Assembly: GCA_003157595.1 (NCBI GenBank)
Contig: PMKB01000310.1
Span: forward strand, 1-6,572
Direction: 5' to 3'
Origin: Solirubrobacterales bacterium
GTDB lineage: Bacteria > Actinomycetota > Thermoleophilia > Solirubrobacterales > Solirubrobacteraceae
Length of the DNA stretch: 6,572 nt
Below the pieces are notes generated by a model. The model was not told where the DNA came from. It did not search any database and saw only the letters and a program-made list of their open reading frames with translations. A program made the position numbers and the translations under genes. Below, in pieces: positions 1-5,502 of this stretch (position 1 is the first letter of the stretch; each line of letters begins with the position of its first letter).

Positions 1-393
1 ACCACCCAGTACCTCGAGGAGGCCGATTTCCTCGCCGATCGCATCGCGGTCATCGACCGCGGTCGGACGATCGCCGTCGGCACGGCTGACGAGCTGAAGA
101 GCCAGGTCGGCGGCGAGCGCATCGAGCTGACGCTGGCACGCGGCTCGGACCTTGACGCCGCGTCCGCGGCACTTACGCCGCACGTCGACGGCCCGGTGCG
201 GATCGAGGCGGAGACCCGCCACATCTCGGCCGCCGCGGCCGACGGCGCGCGCCGCCTGGCCGACGTCGTGCGCGACTTCGACGCCGCCGGGATCTCGATC
301 GAGGACCTGGCGGTGCGCCGGCCCACGCTCGATGACGTCTTCCTCGCACTCACCGGCCACGGCGCCGAGGACGAGGAGGCGCAGGCGGCATGA
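1..393 (+). CDS. ABC exporter ATP-binding protein, C-terminal part (DrrA-type), 5' truncated by the window
   Basis: This is the tail of an ABC ATPase that would power the permease immediately downstream. The frame is open from base 1 to a TGA at 391-393 (130 residues visible). It begins just after the switch histidine, reading TTQYLEEADFLADRIAVIDRG, the usual post-H-loop segment of DrrA-type (drug/daunorubicin-resistance) exporters. The Walker A, signature and Walker B motifs lie upstream of the window. The C-terminal extension ends in RRPTLDDVFLALTGHGAED, a pattern typical of the DrrA subfamily, which carries an extra regulatory domain after the nucleotide-binding domain. The stop overlaps the permease start in an ATGA quartet, so the two are almost certainly translated together. 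The family assignment is from these motifs. The substrate (drug, glycolipid or other) cannot be read from the sequence. Confidence 0.9.
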   Translation, partial: TTQYLEEADFLADRIAVIDRGRTIAVGTADELKSQVGGERIELTLARGSDLDAASAALTPHVDGPVRIEAETRHISAAAADGARRLADVVRDFDAAGISIEDLAVRRPTLDDVFLALTGHGAEDEEAQAA

Positions 394-1187
394 ACGCCGA
401 CGCCCAGCGCCACGGCTGGCTCTACTGGCAGGTCTCCGACGCGATCGTGCTGACCGAACGCGCGCTTCGTCACATCCCGCGCAACCCGGAGCTGTTGATC
501 TTCTCGACGATCCAGCCGGTGATGTTCGTGCTGCTGTTCCGCTATGTGTTCGGCGGCGCGATCAAACTGCCGCCCGGGGTCTCCTACGTCAACTACCTGA
601 TGGCCGGCGTGTTCGTGCAGACCGTCGCGTTCGGCTCCTTCACAACCGGCGTCGGGATGGCCCAGGACCTGCAGACCGGCCTGATCGACCGCTTCCGCTC
701 GCTGCCGATGTCGCGTGCCGCCGTGCTGCTCGGCCGCACCCTCTCGGATCTCGTGCGCAACACCTTCACGGTCGGCGTGATGCTCGCCGTCGGCCTGCTC
801 GTCGGCTTCGACCCGCAGGGCAGCGGACTGGAAATCGCCGGCGCGATCGGCCTGCTGCTGTTGATGAGCTTCGCCTTCTCCTGGGTCGGCGCGACGGTCG
901 GGCTGGCGGTCCGCAACGTCGAGGCGGTGCAGTCCGCCGGCTTCATCTGGCTGTTCCCGTTGACCTTCGCCTCGAGCGCGTTCGTGCCGACCACCTCGAT
1001 GCCGGCCGGGCTGCGCGCGTTCGCGAACAACCAGCCGATCACCCACATCATCAACGCGGTCCGCGACTGGAGTCTCGGCGTGCCGGTGGGATCAAACGGC
1101 TGGCTGGCCGCGCTCTGGTGCGTCGGCATCGTCGCCGTCTTCGTGCCGCTGTCCGTTCGACTCTACCGCCACGCCGCCTCCACCTAG
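390..1187 (+). CDS. ABC-2 type exporter permease (DrrB-type)
   Basis: This 265-residue integral membrane subunit pairs with the preceding ATPase to form an export pump. It has the usual ABC-2 layout: a cytosolic N-terminus, then hydrophobic segments at about residues 37-55, 68-88, 122-140, 148-172, 181-200 and 238-257. The loop after the second segment contains GLIDRFRSLPMSRAAVLLGR (residues 97-116), the conserved coupling-loop signature of DrrB-like permeases. FANNQPITHIINAVR (residues 211-225) before the last segment is also typical of the family. The ATG at 390 overlaps the upstream stop by four bases, so the start is well supported and translation is coupled. Length is normal and there is no sign of damage. 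The transported substrate is unknown; antibiotic or lipid export is a family-level expectation only. Confidence 0.92.
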   Translation: MNADAQRHGWLYWQVSDAIVLTERALRHIPRNPELLIFSTIQPVMFVLLFRYVFGGAIKLPPGVSYVNYLMAGVFVQTVAFGSFTTGVGMAQDLQTGLIDRFRSLPMSRAAVLLGRTLSDLVRNTFTVGVMLAVGLLVGFDPQGSGLEIAGAIGLLLLMSFAFSWVGATVGLAVRNVEAVQSAGFIWLFPLTFASSAFVPTTSMPAGLRAFANNQPITHIINAVRDWSLGVPVGSNGWLAALWCVGIVAVFVPLSVRLYRHAAST

Positions 1188-1208
1188 CGCCCGCGCCGGC
1201 GCCCGAGC

Positions 1209-1331
1209 CTAAGTGTGGTGCCCGCCGGGGACCAGCAGCGCGAGCGCGATGCCGAGCGCGGCGGCCAGCACCATCAGCATCGCGACGCGGCGCAGGTAGG
1301 GGCGAAACTCGGGTGGCAGCCTGTTCAGCAC
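1209..1331 (-). CDS. possible 40-residue single-span membrane peptide
   Basis: A short minus-strand frame ends at a TAG (1209-1211) and, from a GTG at 1331, encodes 40 residues. It has a basic, proline-containing start (NRLPPEFRPYLRRV) followed by one clear hydrophobic helix at about residues 16-34 and a short tail, PGGHHT. Codon third positions are almost all G or C, as in neighbouring real genes. The basic-then-hydrophobic layout fits a small inner-membrane protein. Against it: I see no good ribosome binding site, the start could also be a GTG at 1397 (62 residues), and the frame stays open far upstream antisense to the importer, which is common by chance in GC-rich DNA. It would converge on the exporter permease and diverge from the importer. 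No function is proposed. Confidence 0.35.
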   Translation of the reverse strand: MLNRLPPEFRPYLRRVAMLMVLAAALGIALALLVPGGHHT

Positions 1332-1370
1332 GGGTCTGGCGGCGGTCGCTCGCGTGCTCCGCGCGCTTGC

Positions 1371-1381
1371 GGGATCATCCC
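1371..1381. promoter_or_regulatory. small palindrome just before the importer operon
   Basis: The sequence gggatcatccc is a 5+1+5 inverted repeat ending 10 bases before the ATG of the substrate-binding lipoprotein gene. It could be an operator half-pair or a weak hairpin near the ribosome binding site. An AGG at 1382-1384, seven bases before the ATG, is the only Shine-Dalgarno-like match. Short palindromes of this size are expected by chance, so this is a weak call. No TPP riboswitch core is visible in the 204-base gap before the operon. Confidence 0.2.
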
Positions 1382-1391
1382 AGGCTGCGCA

Positions 1392-2369
1392 ATGCACGCT
1401 CTCGCCATCCGCATTCTCGCCGCGGCGCTCGCGACGCTTGCGCTCGCCGGCTGCGGCGGTGCCGGCGCCGGCGGCCTCGCGCACGCCACGCTGGTGCTGG
1501 ACTTCGTGCCGAACGCCGTGCACGCCGGGATCTACCGCGCGCTCGCGGCCGGCTACTACCGCCAGGCCGGGATCGATCTGACCGTGATCCCGCCGGGGTC
1601 GACCTCGACGACGCTCGAGCTGGTCGACGCCGGTAAGGCCCAGTTCGGCCTCGCCGACGCGATCGACGTGGCGCAGCAGATCGCCGAGGGCCGCGACGCG
1701 AAGGCGATCATGGCGATCGTCCAGCGCCCGCTCGGCGCGCCGATCGCGCTGGCGAGCGAGCATCTGCGCTCGGCGGCGCAGCTGGTCGGCAAGACGGTCG
1801 GCACCACCGGTGTGCCGTCCGACCTCGCGGCGCTCGACACGGTCGTCGCGCACGCGGGCGGCAACCCGGCGAAGGTGCACGTCGTGACGATCGGATTCGA
1901 CGGCGTCGCCTACCTCGAGTCCGGCAAGATCGCCGCTTTCACCGGCTACTGGCCCGACGACGGCGTGACGCTCCAGGTCGGCGGCTACCCGATCACCGTC
2001 TTCAAGCTCGACCACAACGGCGGCCCGGCATATCCGGGGCTGGTCGCCTTCACCACGCGGTCGCTGATCAGCAAGGACCGCTCGCTGGTCCGCGGTTTCG
2101 TGCGCGCCACCGTGCACGGCTATGAGGACACGCTGCGCGACCCCCGGCGCAGCCTCGCCGATCTGCTCACCGCCAATCCCTCGCTCGAGCGCAAGCTCAC
2201 GCGCGCTTCGCTCGCGGCCTATTTGCCGATCTTCGACGCCGGCGGCGTTCCCGACGGCACGCTCGTCTCCGCGCGGATCGCGGCGCTGTCGAGCTGGCTG
2301 CTCCGCAACCACCTGATCGCGCGGCCCGTCAGCGCCGCGCTGTTCGGCACGAATGCGTTCCTGCCGTGA
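1392..2369 (+). CDS. substrate-binding lipoprotein of an ABC importer (NMT1/THI5-like, ThiY-like)
   Basis: This 325-residue protein would capture a small solute outside the membrane and deliver it to the ATPase/permease pair encoded next. The ATG at 1392 is chosen because it gives a clean lipoprotein signal peptide: a basic residue at R7, a hydrophobic core, then the lipobox LAGC with the lipidated cysteine at residue 21. The frame stays open upstream to 1215, but that extension has no signal-peptide character. Mature residues 34-48 read LVLDFVPNAVHAGIY, closely matching the start of NMT1/THI5-like proteins that bind thiamine pyrimidine precursors (ThiY), where the pattern is D-(W/F)-x-PN-x-x-H-x-G-(I/L)-Y. 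The central segment, with STSTTLELVDAGKAQFGLAD and later GKTVGTTG, follows the type II periplasmic-binding fold. Related families bind taurine, alkanesulfonates or nitrate, so the ligand remains an inference. The stop overlaps the next start (GTGA). Confidence 0.9.
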   Translation: MHALAIRILAAALATLALAGCGGAGAGGLAHATLVLDFVPNAVHAGIYRALAAGYYRQAGIDLTVIPPGSTSTTLELVDAGKAQFGLADAIDVAQQIAEGRDAKAIMAIVQRPLGAPIALASEHLRSAAQLVGKTVGTTGVPSDLAALDTVVAHAGGNPAKVHVVTIGFDGVAYLESGKIAAFTGYWPDDGVTLQVGGYPITVFKLDHNGGPAYPGLVAFTTRSLISKDRSLVRGFVRATVHGYEDTLRDPRRSLADLLTANPSLERKLTRASLAAYLPIFDAGGVPDGTLVSARIAALSSWLLRNHLIARPVSAALFGTNAFLP

Positions 2370-3154
2370 AGCTCGCGGCGGAAGGGCTCGCGAAGCGGTT
2401 CGCGGGCGGCGTCGAGGCGCTCGCCGACGTCTCGATCGAACTGGCGGCGGGCGAGTTCGTCTCGATCGTGGGTCCGAGCGGCTGCGGGAAGTCGACACTG
2501 CTGGCGATGCTCGCAGGGCTGCTCGAGCCGAGCGCGGGGCGGATCCTGCTCGACGGGGTGGCGGCGCGCGACGGGGTGGCGGCGCGCGACGGGCTGCTCG
2601 GGCGGATCGGCTACATGCCCCAGCGCGACCTGCTGATGGAGTGGCGCACCACGCTGCAGAACGCCACTCTGGGCCTCGAGCTGGCGGGCGTCGCACGCGC
2701 GGCGGCGCGCGAGCGGGCGCTCGCCGAGGTCGGGCGGTTCGGACTCGCCGGCTTCGAGGACCGCCGGCCCTCGGCGCTCTCCGGCGGGATGCGCCAGCGC
2801 GCCGCGCTGCTGCGAACGTTCCTCGCGGGCCGCGACATGATGGTGCTGGACGAGCCGTTCGGCGCGCTCGACGCGCTGACCCGCGAGGCAATGCGTGAAT
2901 GGCTGCTCGGCGTCTGGGAGTCCGATCGCAAGACGATCCTGCTCGTCACGCACGACGTCGAAGAGGCGGTGTTCCTCTCCGACCGCGTCTATGTGATGTC
3001 GGGGCGCCCGGGGCGCATCCGGACCGCGGTCGAGGTGTCGCTGCCGCGCCCGCGCACGCTCGAGCTGACGGCCACGCCGGCGTTCGCGGAGCTCAAGGCA
3101 CGCCTACTCGCGCCGCTACGCGAAGAGGCCCGCTCCGCGCTGGGGTCCGCATGA
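2366..3154 (+). CDS. importer ATP-binding protein (SsuB/TauB/ThiZ-type)
   Basis: This 262-residue ATPase energises the importer. All nucleotide-binding motifs are present in order: Walker A GPSGCGKST (residues 36-44), Q-loop MPQ (Q86), signature LSGGMRQR (138-145), Walker B MMVLDEP with D162 and catalytic E163, D-loop GALD, and switch histidine H196 in LLVTHDVEEAVFLSDRV. The DVEEAVFLSDRV ending is characteristic of the nitrate/sulfonate/taurine and thiamine-precursor ATPase group. The GTG start at 2366 overlaps the stop of the binding-protein gene (GTGA), and the TGA overlaps the permease ATG, so all three genes are translationally coupled. One oddity is a perfect 18-base tandem duplication that adds six residues (DGVAAR twice, residues 63-74) between the Walker A region and the Q-loop. 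It keeps the frame and lies in a usually variable surface loop. Confidence 0.95.
   Translation: MKLAAEGLAKRFAGGVEALADVSIELAAGEFVSIVGPSGCGKSTLLAMLAGLLEPSAGRILLDGVAARDGVAARDGLLGRIGYMPQRDLLMEWRTTLQNATLGLELAGVARAAARERALAEVGRFGLAGFEDRRPSALSGGMRQRAALLRTFLAGRDMMVLDEPFGALDALTREAMREWLLGVWESDRKTILLVTHDVEEAVFLSDRVYVMSGRPGRIRTAVEVSLPRPRTLELTATPAFAELKARLLAPLREEARSALGSA
2552..2587 (+). repeat. perfect 18-bp tandem duplication inside the ATPase gene
   Basis: The unit gacggggtggcggcgcgc occurs twice back to back (2552-2569 and 2570-2587), followed by a partial third copy, gacggg. Each unit encodes DGVAAR. Because 18 is a multiple of three, the duplication is in frame. Perfect identity of both copies, including third positions, suggests a recent slippage event or an assembly artefact. 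The same peptide segment is normally present once in related ATPases. Confidence 0.95.
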
Positions 3155-3987
3155 GCACGACCGGGACGCGACTGGCGCTGGCGCTCGGCGGGCGACTCGA
3201 GCCGCGACCGCACGCCGCCCCCGGCCGTCGTCGCGGCGTCGTCGGGCGCGTGCTGGCGCCCATGGTCGTCGGCGTCCTGCTGCTCGCGCTCTGGCAGAGC
3301 TACGTGGCACTGTCCGGCGTGCGCGAGGGAACCTTCCCCTCGCCGCTCGAGGTGGCCGATGCGCTCGTGCGTGACCGCAGCCTGCTGTTGTCGAGCGCTT
3401 GGACGACGCTGTCGGAGATCCTGCTCGGCTACGGTGTCGCGATCGTCGTCGGCATCGCGCTCGCGACGGCCGTTTCGAGCTCGCGCCTGATCGAGCGCGC
3501 GATCTACCCGTGGCTCGTCGTCTCCCAGATGATCCCGATCCCGGCGATCGCCCCCGTCGTCGTGTTGTGGACCGGCTTCGACATCCGGCCCAAGCTGATC
3601 GTCATCGCGCTGGTCACCTTCTTCCCGATCGCCGTCAACACGATCGACGGCCTGCGCGCGACCGATTCCGAGCTGGTCGGCTTACTGCGGACACTCGGCG
3701 CCGGCCGCTTGGACGTCTTTCGCATCGCCCGCCTCCCCAACGCGCTGCCCTACGTCTTTTCGGGGCTGCGCGTGTCGGCCGCATTCGCCGTGATCGCGGC
3801 TGTGTTCGCCGAATGGGTCGGGTCGACGAGCGGCCTGGGCGTGCTGATCCTCGACTACGGCAACCAGGCGGCCACCGCAGACGTCTTCGCCACGGTCTTC
3901 GTGCTGGCGCTGATCGGCGTTGCGCTGTTCGCAGCCGTCGGGATCGTCGAGCGGCTGGCGGTCCCGTGGTGGCAGGTCGAGCAGTGA
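3151..3987 (+). CDS. importer permease (SsuC/TauC/ThiX-type, BPD transport inner-membrane domain)
   Basis: This 278-residue protein forms the membrane channel of the importer. The ATG at 3151 overlaps the ATPase stop (ATGA), which fixes the start. After a basic cytosolic N-terminus (residues 1-33) come hydrophobic spans at about 34-52, 86-108, 119-140, 147-166, 208-223 and 247-268. Residues 172-206 hold the EAA-type cytosolic loop that docks on the ATPase, with the conserved glycine (TLGAG, 181-185) and IARLPNALPYVFSGLR. EWVGSTSGLGVLI (221-233) is a hallmark of this subfamily. QMIPIPAIAPVVVLW (126-140) is also family-typical. It closes the operon: a GC hairpin lies just downstream, followed by the tRNA gene. 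Function as a solute permease is secure; the solute is not. Confidence 0.94.
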   Translation: MSTTGTRLALALGGRLEPRPHAAPGRRRGVVGRVLAPMVVGVLLLALWQSYVALSGVREGTFPSPLEVADALVRDRSLLLSSAWTTLSEILLGYGVAIVVGIALATAVSSSRLIERAIYPWLVVSQMIPIPAIAPVVVLWTGFDIRPKLIVIALVTFFPIAVNTIDGLRATDSELVGLLRTLGAGRLDVFRIARLPNALPYVFSGLRVSAAFAVIAAVFAEWVGSTSGLGVLILDYGNQAATADVFATVFVLALIGVALFAAVGIVERLAVPWWQVEQ

Positions 3988-3994
3988 CGGCGCA

Positions 3995-4037
3995 CGCGGC
4001 CCGCGCGCGGGAAGGCCCGCCCCGACCGCGGGCCGCG
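3995..4037 (+). terminator. GC-rich stem-loop after the importer operon
   Basis: An 11-base perfect inverted repeat, cgcggcccgcg (3995-4005) and cgcgggccgcg (4027-4037), flanks a 21-base loop, starting 8 bases after the permease stop. Its position between the operon end and the tRNA gene fits a terminator. There is no T-run after the stem, so it is not a classic intrinsic terminator, but T-poor hairpin terminators are common in high-GC actinobacteria. Confidence 0.5.
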
Positions 4038-4055
4038 ACAGCGACGAAGGCCCGA

Positions 4056-4061
4056 TACGAT
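4056..4061 (+). promoter_or_regulatory. candidate -10 element of the tRNA-Thr promoter
   Basis: TACGAT lies 14 bases before the tRNA and matches the TANNNT -10 pattern of housekeeping sigma factors. The best -35-like match, gcgaca at 4035-4040, has a short 15-base spacing and overlaps the preceding hairpin, so the promoter is tentative. Confidence 0.3.
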
Positions 4062-4074
4062 CAGCGACCGACTC

Positions 4075-4147
4075 GCCGACGTAGCTCAGCTGGTAGAGCA
4101 CTTCACTCGTAATGAAGGGGTCCCCGGTTCGAGTCCGGGCGTCGGCT
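4075..4147 (+). tRNA. tRNA-Thr (anticodon CGT)
   Basis: A complete cloverleaf folds by eye. The acceptor GCCGACG (4075-4081) pairs with CGTCGGC (4140-4146), followed by discriminator T (4147). The D-arm is GCTC...GAGC. The anticodon stem is CTTCA/TGAAG (4101-4105 and 4113-4117) around loop CTCGTAA, with anticodon CGT at 4108-4110, reading ACG codons (threonine). The T-arm is CCCGG-TTCGAGT-CCGGG. A T discriminator is usual for bacterial tRNA-Thr. CCA is not encoded. The 3' half, from the end of the 5' anticodon stem onward, is repeated at the window end. That fits an element that rebuilt this tRNA from its own att sequence on integration. Confidence 0.97.
4105..4128 (+). repeat. attL core of an integrated element, inside tRNA-Thr
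   Basis: These 24 bases are repeated exactly at 6549-6572. Identity starts at the last base of the 5' anticodon stem (4104 and 6548 differ), covers the anticodon loop and variable region, and enters the T-stem, where the window ends. Tyrosine integrases commonly cross over at the anticodon loop, so location and orientation fit an att core. The true core may extend to the tRNA 3' end (4147). Confidence 0.85.
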
Positions 4148-4457
4148 TGGAAAAGCCCAGGAAATCAGCGATTTCGGATTTCGGATTTCGGCTGATGGGC
4201 GCAGTGCGTAGACGAGTGCCCCGAGTTCCGCAGTTGGTAGTGACACGAATCGGCTGAGCGTGAGGAGGCGGAGCTTCTTAGCTCTCTTGCGGGGGCTGCT
4301 TCGGTCATTCTGGGCGATGCTCTGGCCCTACGGCTTGGCGCCGACGCATCGCGCGAGGCGCGACACGCTGGTCGGCGTTGGAGCCGCCATCGGGAGAAGG
4401 CGATCCGCCTTATTCGCTTAGCTCGCGCCGCTCCGGATGCCTTGTCCGGGAAGAGTC
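4148..4457. other. 310-base gap between the tRNA and the cargo gene; no convincing gene
   Basis: This left arm of the element has no gene I can support. It begins with a triple 7-base repeat (4170-4190). A tiny hairpin, aaggcg-atc-cgcctt (4397-4411), lies about 47 bases past the cargo stop and might help end the cargo transcript, though it is short and lacks a T-run. A plus-strand frame from 4244 to a TAG at 4520-4522 reads plausibly as protein (for example EEAELLSSLAGAAS, then HREKAIRLIRLARAA) with G-rich first codon positions. It has no ATG, GTG or TTG start and overlaps the cargo 3' end antisense, so it may be a decayed gene or chance. Confidence 0.5.
4170..4190 (+). repeat. three tandem copies of GATTTCG beside attL
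   Basis: Three perfect gatttcg units (4170-4176, 4177-4183, 4184-4190) lie 22 bases after the tRNA end. The ttcgg they contain is the reverse complement of the ccgaa in the hexamer array next to the right att site. The reverse complement of ggatttcgg also differs by one base from ccgaatcc at 6494-6501. Arm-type integrase binding sites are typical in this position, so that role is inferred. Confidence 0.85.
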
Positions 4458-5390
4458 CTAGCGAGGAGCGACGTTCGGCCCTTCCCTCAAGAACTCGTCC
4501 TGAAACCCTTTGCTCAGCATAGCTAAAGCCATCCGGTGGTCGCTCTGGCCCAGGTGATTCGGCGGACCGCTCGGCGTGTTGTTTACATCTAAGATGTAAA
4601 GAAGGCCATCTCCGGTATCGCGTACTATGTCGATTTCCCCATAATCGAGGCCCGACAAACGACTGAACGCCAGAATTTTGTCGCATTCCGACGGACTCAG
4701 CACATCCGCCGTATTGGCGATGTCAACTCGGGTGTTTGTGTTGCTGAACCGCGTGCTAACGGGTCGATATTTTAGATATATGAAGGGAACCGATGCTCCG
4801 ATAACGGGCACCCTGATGTCAAGCACGCCGTCTCCTACCACCTCATTATTGATCAGTCTCTGGTAAATGTAGCCCTTTTCGGCGCTCACGGGACACTGCA
4901 CGATGTTTCCATCGTGCTTGCCGTTGGCACTCGACTTCATTACACATGGCCCGCAAAACTTCTGTGGGTCAACGAAGGTACTACGGCCAAAGACATCGCT
5001 AAAAACGCTTTCGACGCGCTCTTTGCTTATGTCGTACGAGCCGCCGTTCACGACGGTGTAACGCCGGCCCAGCTGCACAAGTTCCTCACTCTCTACTCTC
5101 TTTGTGGTGTCTTGATAATGAATGACTAAGGTTGGGCTAGACCCGAGGCTCTGCGTAACCTTGCAGCCTAGAATATGCGCGATCTTATATAGGACGTGCG
5201 ATTGGTGTGGTACCTCTGGGTAAAACAGGATGGTTTTGCTACTCCCTGCCCGGATTACAGTCCAGACGTACAGACATTTGTATCGGAGGACAGACAGGCT
5301 ACCCCGCGGGCCTAGGTGATAGACCAGGCTAGTAAACCGGTAGAGCGGGGTCCGCTTCAAGCGGGCCGGGAAAATAGCAGCGAGCCGCAC
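4458..5390 (-). CDS. ATP-grasp-fold protein of unknown substrate (element cargo)
   Basis: From a GTG at 5390 this gene encodes 310 residues. The C-terminal two thirds has the outline of an ATP-grasp ligase: a nucleotide-contacting lysine candidate in CVMKSS (K152), a hinge-like YIYQRLI (175-180), DIRVPVIG with D191 and R193, a basic strand YLKYRPVSTRFSNTNTR (205-221), and the metal-binding end GLDYGEIDIVRD...LYILDVNNTPSGPP, where E252, D268 and N270 are the likely Mg-ATP ligands. Residues 50-140 would be the pre-ATP-grasp domain (LVIHYQDTT near 88-96). Such enzymes join a carboxylate to an amine or similar through an acyl-phosphate; the substrate here is not recognisable. GC is about 47-48% in sampled stretches, against about 75% in the host operon, pointing to transfer. 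Start choice is uncertain: the frame stays open to a GTG at 5525, but that would overlap the integrase N-terminal coding region. No strong ribosome binding site is seen at either. Confidence 0.8.
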   Translation of the reverse strand: MRLAAIFPARLKRTPLYRFTSLVYHLGPRGSLSVLRYKCLYVWTVIRAGSSKTILFYPEVPHQSHVLYKIAHILGCKVTQSLGSSPTLVIHYQDTTKRVESEELVQLGRRYTVVNGGSYDISKERVESVFSDVFGRSTFVDPQKFCGPCVMKSSANGKHDGNIVQCPVSAEKGYIYQRLINNEVVGDGVLDIRVPVIGASVPFIYLKYRPVSTRFSNTNTRVDIANTADVLSPSECDKILAFSRLSGLDYGEIDIVRDTGDGLLYILDVNNTPSGPPNHLGQSDHRMALAMLSKGFQDEFLREGPNVAPR

Positions 5391-5502
5391 GGCGAGATTG
5401 TTGCACAGGCAGCGCGCGCGTCCACGGCAATACTCGTTCCGGCACAAGGGGCGGCAGCGGTCTCGCAGCTTCCGCACGCTCTCTGAAGCGGTCCGCTTCA
5501 AG
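5349..5502 (+). repeat. 13-base direct repeat spanning the cargo/integrase junction
   Basis: GGTCCGCTTCAAG occurs at 5349-5361 (inside the start of the cargo gene) and 5490-5502 (inside the integrase gene), 141 bases apart, with further similarity just after if a two-base gap is allowed. Read on the plus strand, both copies encode VRFK in the integrase frame. This might mark an old duplication or the joint where the cargo was added. A repeat of this length can also arise by chance in a GC-rich window. Confidence 0.4.

Noticed and set aside
1215..1391. A 59-residue N-terminal extension of the substrate-binding protein
   Set aside because: The extension is Gln/Arg-rich with no signal character, while the ATG at 1392 gives a textbook lipoprotein signal peptide.
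152..1636. A 494-residue plus-strand open frame across the exporter genes
   Set aside because: It is Arg/Pro-rich and out of frame with the DrrA-like and DrrB-like proteins, which have real motifs and an ATGA overlap.
1209..2891. A 560-residue minus-strand open frame opposite the importer genes
   Set aside because: It is Arg/Ala-rich shadow sequence in GC-rich DNA, antisense to two genes with clear motifs. Only its last 40 residues look protein-like and are listed separately.
4148..4457. Possible CRISPR or other spaced repeat array in the left arm
   Set aside because: Only the contiguous 7-base triplet repeat is present; there are no longer repeats with regular spacers.
4582..4600. 8+3+8 inverted repeat tttacatc-taa-gatgtaaa, resembling an operator
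   Set aside because: It lies inside the cargo gene at the codons for LYILDVN, the conserved metal site, so coding constraint and chance explain it adequately.
4165..4686. A 173-residue minus-strand frame downstream of and overlapping the cargo gene
   Set aside because: It is Ser/Arg-rich, overlaps the conserved metal-binding end of the ATP-grasp gene in another frame, and shows no domain.
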